Positions 52,835-63,319 of a stretch of 64,000 bases of DNA are shown piece by piece. The DNA is from Acanthosepion pharaonis (Eukaryota; Mollusca; Cephalopoda; Sepiida; Sepiidae), in contig CAHIKZ030005493.1 in the NCBI GenBank assembly GCA_903632075.3, forward strand, positions 430,001-494,000, read 5' to 3'. Numbering within the stretch: the first letter of the stretch is position 1; every line of letters begins with the position of its first letter. The notes below the pieces were generated by a model, which worked only from the letters and a program-made list of their open reading frames with translations, had not been told where the DNA came from and searched no databases. The translations under genes were made by a program, and so were the position numbers.

Positions 52835-53065
52835 TAATAATTTCCTTCCTTCCTTCCTTCCTTCCTTCCTTCCTTCCTTCCTACGAGCGTTCTTTCTTTC
52901 TTTCTTTCTTTCTTCCCTCCTCCCCTCCTTCCTTCCTTTATTTTTACTTTCGTTCGTCGTTCGTTCGTTCCTTCCTTCCTTCCTTTATTTTTACTTTCGT
53001 TCGTTCGTTCGTTCGTTTGTTCCTTCCTTCCTTCCTTCCTTCCTTCGAGCGTTCATTCGTTTTTT

Positions 53066-53098
<33 letters not shown>

Positions 53099-53305
53099 GT
53101 TCGCTCGTTCGTTCGTTCCTTCTGTCTTTTTTCTTCCTTTCTTTCTTTTTTCCTTCCTTCCCTCGTTCTTTCGTTCTTGTCTTCCTTTCTTTATTTTTAC
53201 TTTCCTTCCTTCCTTCCTTCCTTCCTTCCTTCCTTCCTGCCTTCGTCCGTTCGTTCGTTCCTTCCTTCCCTTCTTCCTTCCTTCCTCCCTTTTATTATCT
53301 GAAAA
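52835..53305. repeat. Mosaic (TTCC)n / (TTTC)n / (GTTC)n array
   Basis: Blocks of TTCC (52843-52880, 53206-53238), TTTC (52889-52912, 53062-53096) and GTTC (52955-52971, 53000-53018, 53098-53117) alternate. Short multi-block modules recur, so it grew by module duplication. Open frames across it are artefacts. Confidence 0.95.
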
Positions 53306-53309
53306 CCAT

Positions 53310-53758
53310 CATGCAATGATTTACAAGTGGACTTTCACCCGACGAGGTGTTACAAGTACAACAGGTAGTGAGATGAGATTTCATGGAGACTGGTAGGAGG
53401 TGACGGCACCCAAGCCTTGGGTGGAAGAATTTTGACCGATGCCCTCCTCCCGTCAAAAACACTGGGTCCGTCGCTCGGGAGAGAAAGACACATAGATCAT
53501 TCTCTGTTGTTTAATATGGCGACCGTGCACTTTGGGTGTCGGTCGGAGCTTCGTTGTTAATTAGAACTGTTGGTAAAAGATCAAAGTGTAACGGACAAAA
53601 CGTCGACGTTAGGGAAAAGGGACACTTAGAAAAGTGTATGAGGTGAGTATATACCCACTCAGAGTACATAGGGGTGGGGTGTAAGGAATGAATCATATAT
53701 AATACGAGTGCTTATGATCAATCTATCGATACTGGTAGGTTTAGAAAGACGTACACAC

Positions 53759-53760
<2 letters not shown>
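53310..53760. other. Unassigned, GC-richer stretch
   Basis: 53330-53470 has CCCTCCTCCCGTCAAAAACA and similar higher-GC DNA, unlike its surroundings. Identity unknown. Confidence 0.35.

Positions 53761-53762
<2 letters not shown>

Positions 53763-53825
<63 letters not shown>
53763..53825. repeat. (TA)n microsatellite
   Basis: Pure TA, about 31 units. Confidence 0.95.
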
Positions 53826-53828
<3 letters not shown>

Positions 53829-53829
53829 C

Positions 53830-54505
53830 AAATTTCCATAATAGAGGTTTAACCTAATTAGCTACTATTTTTCCATAATATTCACTCTCCTTTAACCTTC
53901 TAATGCCGAATGTATAATTTCGTCCCCCTCTATAACCTCCTTGCATATGTCAATTAGGATTTATATACTTCCCTCTTCTAGGCTCTCCCCAACTCTCTTT
54001 CCATTAAGCCATTACATCCTTTTATCTATATATATTAATGTTATGTTTAAAACCCTTTTTTATTATAATTTTAATTTAAAATTAATATTTCATTCTTCAT
54101 ATAACCCAAAATTAATGTCATAAGGTTAATATTCGGGTTTAATTTTATGAATTTTCTTCCCTTTAAGACAAATACCTTCCACCCTCCCCTGACCCCTGTC
54201 TCGTGCCTTTCGTCTGACTGAAACATTGAAATTAAATTCTGTATAAGTTTTTCGCCTTTTTTTTTTTTTTTAGCTTTCACAGTTAAATTTCTATTTCTGT
54301 CACGAACTCAGTCCACACCGGGGTTGATAAGACAAACGACGTCTGCCGAAATAGACTATTCCCCATTTGAAGTGATTTTGAATTATATTGTTTATTAAGT
54401 ATTTGCTCTGTAATAATAAATACATTGAGCTCTTTTTGGGGAACAGTTTTAATATTTTATATTATTAGGATCCACTTGGATTATATACCAACGGATTTGT
54501 TATCT
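53830..54505. other. Unassigned AT-rich stretch
   Basis: Contains a poly-T run at 54256-54271. Nothing recognised. Confidence 0.35.
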
Positions 54506-54509
54506 TTAC

Positions 54510-54581
<72 letters not shown>
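54510..54581. repeat. (TA)n-(TG)n microsatellite joined to a PLE peptide
   Basis: About 25 TA and 11 TG units. On the minus strand (CA)n follows the codons for LFNETHTRKH. Confidence 0.95.
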
Positions 54582-54582
<1 letters not shown>

Positions 54583-54589
54583 TTGCGCG

Positions 54590-54725
54590 TGCGTGTGTCT
54601 CATTAAATAATTTAGACACGTTCTGTCTACTTATTTTTAATAGGAAACACTCGTAATTATGGACAAGTTTCTTAGTATCCTTATTAAAGGAAGAAAGAAA
54701 GCTACCATGTTGATATATATTCAGT
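54590..54725 (-). pseudogene. PLE terminal-segment peptide (FLSSFN family), copy 4
   Basis: Minus strand encodes YQHGSFLSSFNKDTKKLVHN, then CFLLKISRQNVSKLFNETH. It aligns with 12102-12225 and 15270-15410. It follows a hammerhead-like hairpin at 54739-54777, as in the other copies. Confidence 0.6.
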
Positions 54726-54738
54726 TTATTTAGAGTAC

Positions 54739-54777
54739 TTTCGACACTAGAACAATGTCAACATCAGTGTCTTGTTT
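54739..54777 (-). ncRNA. Hammerhead-like hairpin, copy 3
   Basis: Minus strand: CTGATGT (54777-54771), stem II GACA (54759... 4 bp with TGTC at 54746-54743), then GAAA (54742-54739). The box differs from CUGAUGA only at the last base. The stem sequence is unrelated to copies 1 and 2 but pairs, which supports a conserved structure over sequence. Confidence 0.45.
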
Positions 54778-54779
54778 TT

Positions 54780-55315
54780 TCTAAGACAAAAAATTGTTGT
54801 GTTCATCATTTCTCTATAAATTAAAAACCCCAAAAATGGTCTTTATTTTCACCAGGAATTAAAGCAAACATTCGAACTGCTCATGATCGGACATAATAGA
54901 CATTCATTGTCTGTTATATTTAACAATATATGTTTAAATATATATATATATATATATTCATTTACTTATATTTATATATGTAGATTTTATTGAAGACCAA
55001 TGGCAGTTCTTTCTTTAAGACTTGTTTTTATTTAAATTTTCTATGGTTCCGACCATTTTTTTGAGTAAGCGAGAGTGAGATAGAGTAAAATTGATGTCAA
55101 CAGGTTGGCCAGCTACATATCTTCTCCTTGCTGAAACGACGAGGAATCAAAGGAATCTTGAAGAGGAAAGCTCGAACGAAAGCTCCTGACTTCTGTATTG
55201 TCGTGACCGTACTACTAGTTTTCGCTCGGTTTTCGTCTTATATGTAAACTTACACAAAGACCATACTTCACGGTTAGGATTCCACACGCACAGAATTTAA
55301 ACAACCGAAACTCAC
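54780..55315. other. Unassigned stretch
   Basis: Short (TA)n at 54938-54957. No family recognised. Confidence 0.35.
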
Positions 55316-55319
55316 TTCA

Positions 55320-56540
55320 GGTCCAGGCAATGCTGTACGAACGTCGACGATCATCGCTCTCTTCAACTTCGTTGTCCCTCGTAGCTCTTAATAAACTTTG
55401 TCTTCCTGTTACTTCTCGTAAACCCCGTTCAACCGTCCATTTAATCAAGCTCATTATGTTATGCGGTATTTTCCTCTGTCAATCTTGCCTTCTATTAGTC
55501 TCGTGAGTATCTGATTTTCCAAGCCCTCTTTCCTCATTGCGCACCCCAGAAACCTTAACTATCTCTTCCAGATGTTATGTGTTAGTTTCCTTTTTGCTTC
55601 CATTTTCTCCAAAACTTCGTTACCCACATGTTCGGTCAACGGTATCCTCAGCATCCTTCTATAGAACCACATTTGCTTCAAGTCTCCTCTTCATCTTAGC
55701 ATAGATTGTCCAGTACTCACTGCCATTAAGGAGGACAGATATCACATAGCAGTTTAGTACTCTTTTCCTAGCAAAATCTTCCTATTTCTTAGTACTTAGC
55801 TTAATTTCATTGGCTATCCCAATATGCATTCGGATAACTCTTTTCATCGTCTGTTAAAACACTTCACACATATCTAAATTTCCGCACTTGTTTGATTTTG
55901 CTACTTTCAATTTGAAATTCTCACTTTGGTCTAATCCTTTTGCTAATAACTTTGCATTCTGTCTTCTTGAAGTTGATGTTTAATCCTTTCATCTTGTTTC
56001 ATTTCATTCCATTCTGTAGGTGTTCTTGTAGGTTTATTTTTGTGTCTGCTATCAACACTGTATCATCTGCATATCTTATATTGTTAAGATTGTGGCCGCC
56101 AATAATGAATCCTGGTAGGACTTCTAGTTCTCTCAGAATCGCCTCGCAATATAAGTCCGATAAGAAGACATATCTTTCTCTTACATCCTTTTCTATTTTA
56201 ATGTATTTACTGAACTCATTTGCTAGCCATATGCAGTCCGCTTGCTGTCAATATAAGTTCTCAATTATTCTTATATCTTTTCCAAATATATCAAAGGTTG
56301 CTAAGTAGTTCTTTATCGTATATATTATAGAAAGCCTCTTGCATAATATATAAAAAAAAACAAAAAAAACATGTACACTTCCTCCTGCTATTGCTCTTTC
56401 TGGTTGGTAAAATTCTTAAAATAAATATTGCGTTCCTTGTTACGGTGTCTTTGATAAACCCACATTGTTGTTGTCTTATTTCAGGCCTGATTCTTCTGCA
56501 TGATCTATTCATCATAATTCGAATTATCAGTTTCGTTGCT
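55320..56540 (-). pseudogene. LINE (RTE/L1-type) ORF2, longest copy of this family
   Basis: Runs from the C-terminal end (55340-55780) through the KFKYL block (55870), the active site (complement of 56045-56078 encodes DDTVLIADT) and upstream. Near 56510-56300 it encodes RRIRPEIRQQQCGFIKDTVT, then RNAIFILRILPTRKSN and EAFYNIYDKELL. The last corresponds to polymerase motif A (Asp lost in AKAFD to QEAFY). Several frameshifts. Confidence 0.82.
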
Positions 56541-57250
56541 CACATGTCCAGTCCATGGTATTCTCAGCATCCTTCTGTAGGACCACATTTCTGTTGCTTC
56601 AAATCTTTTCTTCAGTGCTTATATTATATAATAGTTCAGTACTCTTTGGTTTGTTTCTAATAATTTTTTTCTGTCTCTTAATACTTTGCTTATCTTCTGG
56701 AAAGCATTATTCCCTATCCCAATGCGTCTTTTGGATTTCCCTCTCAGACTTTCCGTCTTCTATTAAAACACTTCTCAGATATTTAAATTTTTGTACTTGT
56801 TTGATTTTGGTATTTCTAATTTGTAATTTGCATGTTGAACTCAGTAAAAACAAAACAAAAAACAAAAAAACGGTATATATTCTGTTGATTTACCGGGTTA
56901 GGTGGCGCTGTTGTAGGGACTCTAAAGGTTCTCCTAGCTTCGTCATTGCTCACATGTCCAGTCCATGGTATTCTCAGCATCCTTCTGTAGAACCATATCT
57001 CTGTTGCTTCAAATATTTTCTTCATATGTGAGGAGATTTGTCTCCTCTTCACTACCATATAGGAGGATTGATATTATAACAGTTCAGCACTCTTTTTTTT
57101 CTAATGAAATTTTCCGGTTTTGTTGATATTTTGTTTAGCTTTTGAAAGGTACCGTTTGCTATTCTAATTCACCTTCGACTTTCTAGGCCACACTTTCCGT
57201 TTTCTGCAAAACAATTCCCAGAAAGTTAAATTTCTGTACTTACTTGTTAG
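56540..57250 (-). pseudogene. Two nested LINE (RTE/L1-type) pieces
   Basis: 56540-56840 and 56940-57240 both start with CACATGTCCAGTCCATGGTA (near 56541 and 56951), so the same LINE segment occurs twice. They are separated by a 90-bp foreign block (56845-56935) containing GATTTACCGGGTTAGGTGGC. Confidence 0.75.
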
Positions 57251-57389
57251 AGTGAGTGGATCGTGAATCAGATTAGCTAGATGTAGGATAGTCAGTAACA
57301 ATCCAACCTTTCCTCACTTCCTTCTTCCACCTTGTGCCACAATTATCTTTAAAAATAAATTTCCCCTTGTCACAAAAATGTATTAAATT

Positions 57390-57630
57390 GATTTTGGTAT
57401 TTCTAGTTTGTAATTTTCATGTTGAACCTAGTAAAAAAAACAAAAACAATACAAAAAAACGGTATATATTCTTTTGATTTACCGGGTTAGGTGGCGCTGT
57501 TCTAGGGACTCTAAAGGTTCTCTTAAGCTTCGTCCTTGCTTACATGTCCAGTCCATGGTATTCTCAGCATCCTTCTGTAGAACCACATCTCTGTTGCTTT
57601 AAGTTGCCTCTTCATCTTTGCGGAGATCGT
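57390..57630 (-). pseudogene. Duplicate of the LINE/foreign-block junction
   Basis: About 215 bp matching 56800-57013, including the foreign block (GATTTACCGGGTTAGGTGGC) and LINE on both sides, at ~93% by eye. The junctions are the same, so a segment was duplicated after the insertion. Confidence 0.8.
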
Positions 57631-57689
57631 CTAAATATAGGATCATAAAGAAGTAACCTGATTTCACTTTAAAGATCACCGGATGTGAC

Positions 57690-58190
57690 AGGTAAAGTTG
57701 GTTGTTTTGTTTAGCGGCATATCAACACCTCTATGGGTTATTTAATGCCGAAATCTAAATATTTTGTACGCAATTTTATGGCTTCAACTAGATATTTCGT
57801 ACATAATTTTGTACATTCAGGGCAAATGTATATTTAGATATACAGTCTGGAGATAAATGTATAGCTGTTAATTTTGCTATGAAAATGTATTTCTATACTT
57901 TTGTGCTGTATTGGTTGTCATTTTGCTATAAAATATTACTACTGTTATTTTTTTTAATAAATATATTGCTGATATCTTTTCCAGCATGTATCGGGAAATA
58001 TGAAACAAAAATCAAAACAGTATTTTCTGTAGTTGGGACCCTAACAAGTGCCAGGGTGGAGCTGGGAACAAGAGCAGTTAAGAGGTGGTTCCGCACTCCT
58101 CAAAACTTCCAATGCTCCCATCAGATGCCTTGCTGCCGGATGTAGTTTATCGTCATACCCAGGACTAGACAGGTAACGGAAAGAGAAAAG
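57690..58190 (-). repeat. SINE family D, copy 2
   Basis: Shares with 40556-41050: CTATGGGTTATTTAATGCCG, GCCAGGGTGGAGCTGGGAAC, TTAAGAGGTGGTTCCGCACT and GCCTTGCTGCCGGATGTAGT. It lacks that copy's 66-bp duplication. Poly-A at 58210-58231 follows. Confidence 0.65.
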
Positions 58191-58429
58191 AAATATACAG
58201 CAACTCATTGCAAAAAAAAAAAAAAAAAAAAAGAAGCCAATCAGCATCAGAAGGAAAACTGGTGTTTATGAGTTCTGAATTTCCTTTAGACTTAGTCAAA
58301 AACCAGATGTCATCGGATATTATAAGAAACATCACCAAAAATCAAGATTCTCAGAGCCTTATCTCTCCTCTGATGTAGCACAAACTGCGCATTGGGGAAA
58401 ATTGGCTTGTAATTTTCAATACCTCAAAA

Positions 58430-59100
58430 GCCTAGGTGTTATAAATTCCTTATCACTGAGCAGACCCTGGACCTTCTCCGGTCACCAGGCACGATTCTAC
58501 TCTTAACGACGGTCCATGCTTTGGGCATCTACTGGGACTCAAATTCATCTCAGGCCTTGTGGAACACATATATATAATCCATTGTTAACGATGCTGGAAA
58601 TGATCCAGAAAGTACCTGACTATTTGTGCTATGCACAAGATCAGATTTGATTAAAAAAAAAAAGGGTACTGTTGCTATCTTTGAACTGGAGATATCCAGT
58701 CTTTACTTTTCAGCCTTGACAGCGTTCAGAATCGTCCATCATAGGAGATGATGGATTTTCCACTCAACACCCTCTTTCCCAACAGACCAAAAGTTGCTAC
58801 CTTTCTCGCTATTTTCATAACAAATGTTCAGATAAGCCTAACTCTATACCGATATTCCCTCTGTATTCCATTCTTAAGGAAGAAGTTCAACTCTGTTTCT
58901 AGTGAACTCCTACAAACTGAGGAATAAGCTCCCACGTGGTTGCTTCCACGAAGACGCTAATCTTATCATCTTTGAGTCAAGGGTCAATAGCTGTCTATTC
59001 TCCTTATTCTATTAATCTTTCCTTCTTCTACCTCCTCTTACATTCAGTAATCACTCTGCCCTGAGTGTCTCTTGAACCTTTTATCGGATGAAGATTAGTA
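58430..59100 (+). pseudogene. Jockey-type LINE C-terminal half, plus strand
   Basis: Decayed coding in the order of 22620-23450 reversed. Near 58840-58930 it encodes a decayed TPIFPLYSILKEEV block. The 3' end reads AATCACTCTGCCCTGAGTGT then CTCTTGAACCTTTTATCGG (59048-59086), matching 9130-9160. Many frameshifts; poly-A interruption near 58652. Confidence 0.7.
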
Positions 59101-59344
59101 TAAAGTAAATATAAGAATGAAAGCAATACCGACGAAAAAAATGAATATTTCTAGGTAACATTTTCGGAAGCTAAACGAATGTGACTAGCAACTTAGTATG
59201 GCGAGAAATTACAGCAGCCGGAAGACCGTAGCGAAAGACCGCCAAAAAATGTCTACGCACTTCAGGATAGGAAAAAACTTGTATAGATATTGCAATACTA
59301 AATTTATTCAGATATCATAAGATTAATACAAATTACCTTTGGAC

Positions 59345-59530
59345 TCACAAGAGATGCTCAAAATTGTGGCCTTTAGCTTGCAGACGAACTCCTGCTTGGG
59401 CAACATTGGTCAAAGTGTCCATCGAGATTGCTGAACGTGCATTTTTCATTTCTTGTCTAAGGGCTGCAAATGTAGTTGGTTTTCTGTGAAGCACAACATC
59501 CTTTAGGACTTGTTGATGCTACAACAATTA
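59345..59530 (-). pseudogene. Tc1/mariner-superfamily transposase C-terminus
   Basis: Minus strand encodes KDVVLHRKPTTFAALRQEMK then AQAGVRLQAKGHNFEHLL and a stop at 59347-59345. The ending H-F-E-H-L and the LK-D-V-V ... LR block fit the last ~60 residues of IS630/mariner-type transposases. Upstream catalytic parts are absent. Confidence 0.6.
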
Positions 59531-59641
59531 GGCTAATGCCAGCTGTGGAGAAACTATTGTACTACAGCAAACAGTCTTGTCACATTTTGATAAATCTACG
59601 TAAGACAAGGGTTTCCGTTATACATTTTCGCGGCAGATTCT

Positions 59642-59700
59642 GTATGTGTATGTATGTATGTATGTATGTATATATATATATATATATATATAATAATAAT
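59642..59700. repeat. (TGTA)n-(TA)n-(TAA)n microsatellite
   Basis: TGTATG repeats at 59643-59668, (TA)n to 59690, then TAATAATAAT. It is the 3' tail of the minus-strand SINE on its right. Confidence 0.9.
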
Positions 59701-60010
59701 CGACTCTCCCGTCGAGATTCGACGTATAAGGGTCAAGCAGATCAGTTTCCAGGAAACCGACAGCCCGACACCGGCACATGAGATTTGATTATAGTGGTGA
59801 AGGCCTCGTGCAGGACCAACCACACTTTTTGAAGGGACGAATACAGAGACCTGGTGCACCGGATGCTACAAGGTTCCCAAACGACCCTCCGCAGGTTTTG
59901 AATTCAGAGTTGTCCTTCTCCTAGACCAGTTGCCATCCAAGGCTATAGAACCCAGTCTGTCCTGCTATTTTACCCATAGCTGGAGGGAGAGGAAGAGGAT
60001 TCATACCTTT
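59700..60010 (-). repeat. SINE family C, near full-length (minus)
   Basis: Minus strand aligns with 51085-51378 throughout, for example TTTACCC-complement GGGTAAAATAGCAGGACAGA, GGACAACTCTGAATTCAAAA, and GTCGAATCTCGACGGGAGAG at its 3' end. It is better kept than the other copy. Confidence 0.75.
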
Positions 60011-60590
60011 TAAAAAAAGAAAATAATTATAATATTAGTTCATTCGGAGGTTGGTTTTAATTATTTGGAGTATTAGTTATTAAATATGTTTAAGATGTTT
60101 CTACCAACATTAAATGCTATTTTATTTATGTTGCCATAAAACATCATCTTGTAACCACACATTGCACAATTAGTAATACATTCAAATCATCCGAAATAAG
60201 AAACATCTTAGTTAACAACACCAAAATCCTCTGTAAAAAAAAACAATACAAAAAACGATTACAAATTCTTGAAGCTATCTTAATTTAAAGCCAAAAACCC
60301 AACATAATTAAAAGAAAAAACAGAAAAAAATGATTAATAAATGGAAAAGTTCTGTAGTCTTTAACAAGACATTCCTCAATATATATATATATATATATAT
60401 ATAATAAAAATAAAGGAAAGATGAGTAACATTTATAATCTGGTGTTCTTAGCAGCTACCTTTATTTAAAAAAAATAAAATAAAAACAGTGCTCGATACAA
60501 ACAATAGAGCAAAATATTATAATTTTTACTTCAGAAATTTATTGAAAAAAAATGTTTAAACAAAGTAACTATAAAGGAATATTTTTTTGC
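60011..60590. other. Unassigned AT-rich stretch
   Basis: (TA)n at 60379-60402. A-rich, no family recognised. Confidence 0.35.
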
Positions 60591-60596
60591 TATCCT

Positions 60597-60780
60597 CTTC
60601 CAGCTGCAATGATGGAGAAAGCATTACCTGGCACCATGGCCAGTGAGACACGCTGCAAGAGTCACTCTGTTTCACGAGGCTCGTCCCTTAATCGAGACGC
60701 AATCGCGCCAATCCTCCGAAGGAACGCCATCGAACGAGGGCCAATAACCCCAGAAGTCTCTACTGCCACAGAAGTAAAAA
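60597..60780 (-). pseudogene. Retrotransposon C-terminal domain fragment
   Basis: Minus strand encodes TSVAVETSGVIGPRSMAFLR then RIGAIASRLRDEPRETE, a stop, and LLQRVSLAMVPGNAFSI. The pattern V-E-T-x-G, F-L-x-x-I-G, ret-x-LLQR-x-S-x-A, GNA is one I know from the C-terminal end of LINE-like reverse transcriptase proteins. ~60 codons remain, one stop. Confidence 0.6.
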
Positions 60781-60792
60781 AAAAATCTATCA

Positions 60793-60892
60793 TCAAGAGA
60801 AGAATATTATAATTATTTTCTTTTTTAACAATATGATTCCACCTTTGTCACGATTGTTAAAAAAGAAAATAATTATAATATTCTTCTCTTGA
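60793..60892. repeat. Perfect 40-bp inverted repeat with 20-nt spacer
   Basis: Left arm 60793-60832 (TCAAGAGAAGAATATTATAA, then TTATTTTCTTTTTTAACAAT). Right arm 60853-60892 is its exact complement. Spacer ATGATTCCACCTTTGTCACG. A transcript from either strand would form a 100-nt hairpin with no mismatch. Confidence 0.95.
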
Positions 60893-60899
60893 CTTTCAT

Positions 60900-61500
60900 T
60901 GATCTTCAAAACTTTGATTGATCTTCAATAAAAACCTCACATAGACACGACACTAAGATCTTATTTGATTAGTTGACAAGTTACATCACATCCGCGCAAC
61001 CGGTTATCTAAATATTTAAAGTGTTTGGATATTTCTCCAGACAGAACTCGTACTGACGGCCGGCTCAATTTTTTTTCGCCGCCCTTGGGACTCAGATTGA
61101 TGAAAGAGAAAGGTGGAAAATGGAAAGAAAGTCGCTTATAATAGATGCGTACATCAATTAATATTATATATGGGTGAGTATGATTGATTGTATTTTTGTT
61201 GCTAATATGCAGGTGCGTCCCTAACATTTTCTTCATATACACTCGACCTATACAAAGGCTTCCCACTGACACACACAGACAGAAAGCGACACCTCGACTA
61301 TTATACATACATTAACTTACAGGACTTGCAAATTTATAAACTTTACATCCACATTCGGAAAGAATTTACAACTAGCGAAAACCTCCGACACCCATCGCAT
61401 TATTCTTTCTATATGACTGGGGGGGGGGCGTAAGGCGTCTGATTTACCTGAATGTACACAATGACCAGCAGGAGACAGGAAAAGGCTGGACACATGGAGA
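60900..61500. other. Unassigned stretch
   Basis: Normal complexity to 61415, with a poly-G run at 61421-61429. No family or gene recognised. Confidence 0.35.
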
Positions 61501-61519
61501 TTTACCTGTTAGGCCACTG

Positions 61520-61930
61520 CATTTCTTCTTCTTCTTCTTCTTCTTCTTCTTCTTCTTCTTCTATTCCTCCTCCTCCTCCTCCTCACCGTTCTTCTTTCAC
61601 TCCACCTCCTTCTTCTTATCGTCGTCGTCTTCCTCCTCCTCGTCTTCCATCTTCTCCTACTCCTTCTTCTTCTACTCCTTCTTCCACTCCTTCTACTACT
61701 CCTGCTCTTACCTCTGCTTCTCCCCGTTCTTCTTTTACTCCTTTTCCTCCACCTTCTTATCGTCGTCGTCGACATCCTCCTCCTTCTTATACTCCTCCTC
61801 CTTATTCTGCTCTCCTCCTCATTCTTCTTTTACTCCTTCTGCTCCTCATTATTTTACTCCTCCTCTTCCCCCTTCTTCTTCTTGTTTTTCTTTTTCTCCC
61901 CTCCCCCTCCTTTTTCTTTTTCTTCTTACA
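61520..61930. repeat. (TTC)n/(TCC)n trinucleotide pyrimidine tract
   Basis: (TTC)n at 61525-61562, then imperfect TCC/TCT triplets with TCGTCGTCG at 61619-61627 and 61762-61770. The Ser/Pro-rich plus frame and the Arg-rich minus frame only reflect the triplet period. Confidence 0.95.
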
Positions 61931-62039
61931 TTATTAGGATTATTATCAGTATTTTGCCATACAGGATCTTAATATCAGGTCATAGTGGTTATGTGGATAT
62001 AGGGTCGCAACCGGCAGCTTTCGATATCATACAATTTTT

Positions 62040-62480
62040 CTCTGACTCTAAGTGTTCATCACTTTTCTGATTATTCTTGGCATTCTTAGGAAGCTTCCTT
62101 TCTCCAACAATTCCACTGAGCAATCAATGTCAATTTTCTTGATCCATGTCTTTCTTCTGACAGACACCCTATCAAATAACACCAATAACCGTGACTCCCC
62201 TTTCTTACTGTCCTTGTATCAAAAGGATGCCATACGGCCATGATGAACTCTTCTCTTCCTCCAAGATACCTGGTTTGTTGTGCATCAGTTTCTTATCTGT
62301 TTATATTGAAAAATCCCACAAACTCTTAAATGCTTCTGATTCGAGGACTTTCTCAGATTTATGGCTGTACCATTCAATATTTTGCTGAACACCCCACACC
62401 CTACACAACTTCCAATGAATGACTTTGGCAACTTGATCATGTCTCCAACTTTTGTACTCATTCTGAACTTGAGTACTCAT
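62040..62480 (-). pseudogene. LINE ORF2 C-terminal domain (HW-LC / LWDF family)
   Basis: Minus strand encodes VQNEYKSWRHDQVAKVIHWK then LCRVWGVQQNIEWYSHKSEK, VLESEAFKSLWDFSI, a stop, and TDKKLMHNKPGILEEEKSSS. The order R-H-x-x-V, HW-x-LC, WY-x-H-x-P-E-x-V, LWDF-x-x-x-TD, RPDI is the C-terminal domain following the polymerase in a widespread group of invertebrate LINEs. One stop and small shifts after residue ~75. A different LINE family from the others here. Confidence 0.75.
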
Positions 62481-62489
62481 TCACAATAT

Positions 62490-63300
62490 GTGTTATTGTG
62501 GCACCTTGCATTATTAGAAATATTCATAGAAATATGATTTAATTTTTTTTACTCGGTTTACTAAACAGGTTGTTGATTTTTTTTTTTTTTAAAACGGAAA
62601 ATAATTGAGTTGAAAATAATTCACTAAGATTGTACTTAGACGATCCTAAGGAAAAGAAGAAGGAAGGGGAAAAGAGGAAAAGAGAAAAGCAAAAAGAGAG
62701 AGGTCGAGAAATACAAAAAGCGGTCATTAACAAAAACATGAGTCAGAAAGATATCTTGGCCTGCGTGTGGCCGAAGTTTAAAGGACAATGGGAAATTGTT
62801 ATTTGAAATGAAAAATCATTAAGAGGGAGAAAAAGAACCAGGCTTGATGACAGTGTTTTGGCAATTGATAAGAAAATCGGTCAAAGCATCTAGCCTACTT
62901 TTTGCGTAGAAAGACACCTTATCAAATTGGAGAAAGGGAAATTCTTTTAGAACAATAGAAACGAAATTTTTTTTTTTTTAATCAGGAAAAAGTGTCTTTT
63001 GGGTTGAGGGGAGTGACCGGTGGAACGGTATACAGATTCTGACCTGTTAAAAATTAGAACCCCACATTGACGAGTGAAAGATGTTTTCAATTCAGATAAA
63101 TTAAGATTTTCTGACTGCCGGGTCTGACAAAAAACAAGAGGTGAAAAAAAAACGATTGTCTCAGATCACAGATGGCGACAATATTCTTTCCTGAAGTCAC
63201 AACTAATTAGCGGCAGGCTGTGTTGACAAAACCCAGGTGAGAAAAAGCCAAGATTATCATTTTTCGTACGTGCGAAAAAGGCCAACTTAGATTTTGTTTT
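62490..63300. other. Unassigned stretch
   Basis: A/G-rich 62640-62710, poly-T and poly-A runs near 62579 and 62967. No gene recognised. Confidence 0.35.
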
Positions 63301-63319
63301 TTTTTTAAAAACAAGAACG

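Noticed and set aside
53017..53319. 100-residue frame with FLPSFLPSF repeats
   Set aside because: Tetranucleotide array read in frame; no other evidence for coding.
61452..61937. 161-residue Ser/Pro-rich plus-strand frame and an 88-residue Arg-rich minus-strand frame
   Set aside because: Both come from the same (TTC)n/(TCC)n tract; the triplet period keeps several frames open by itself.
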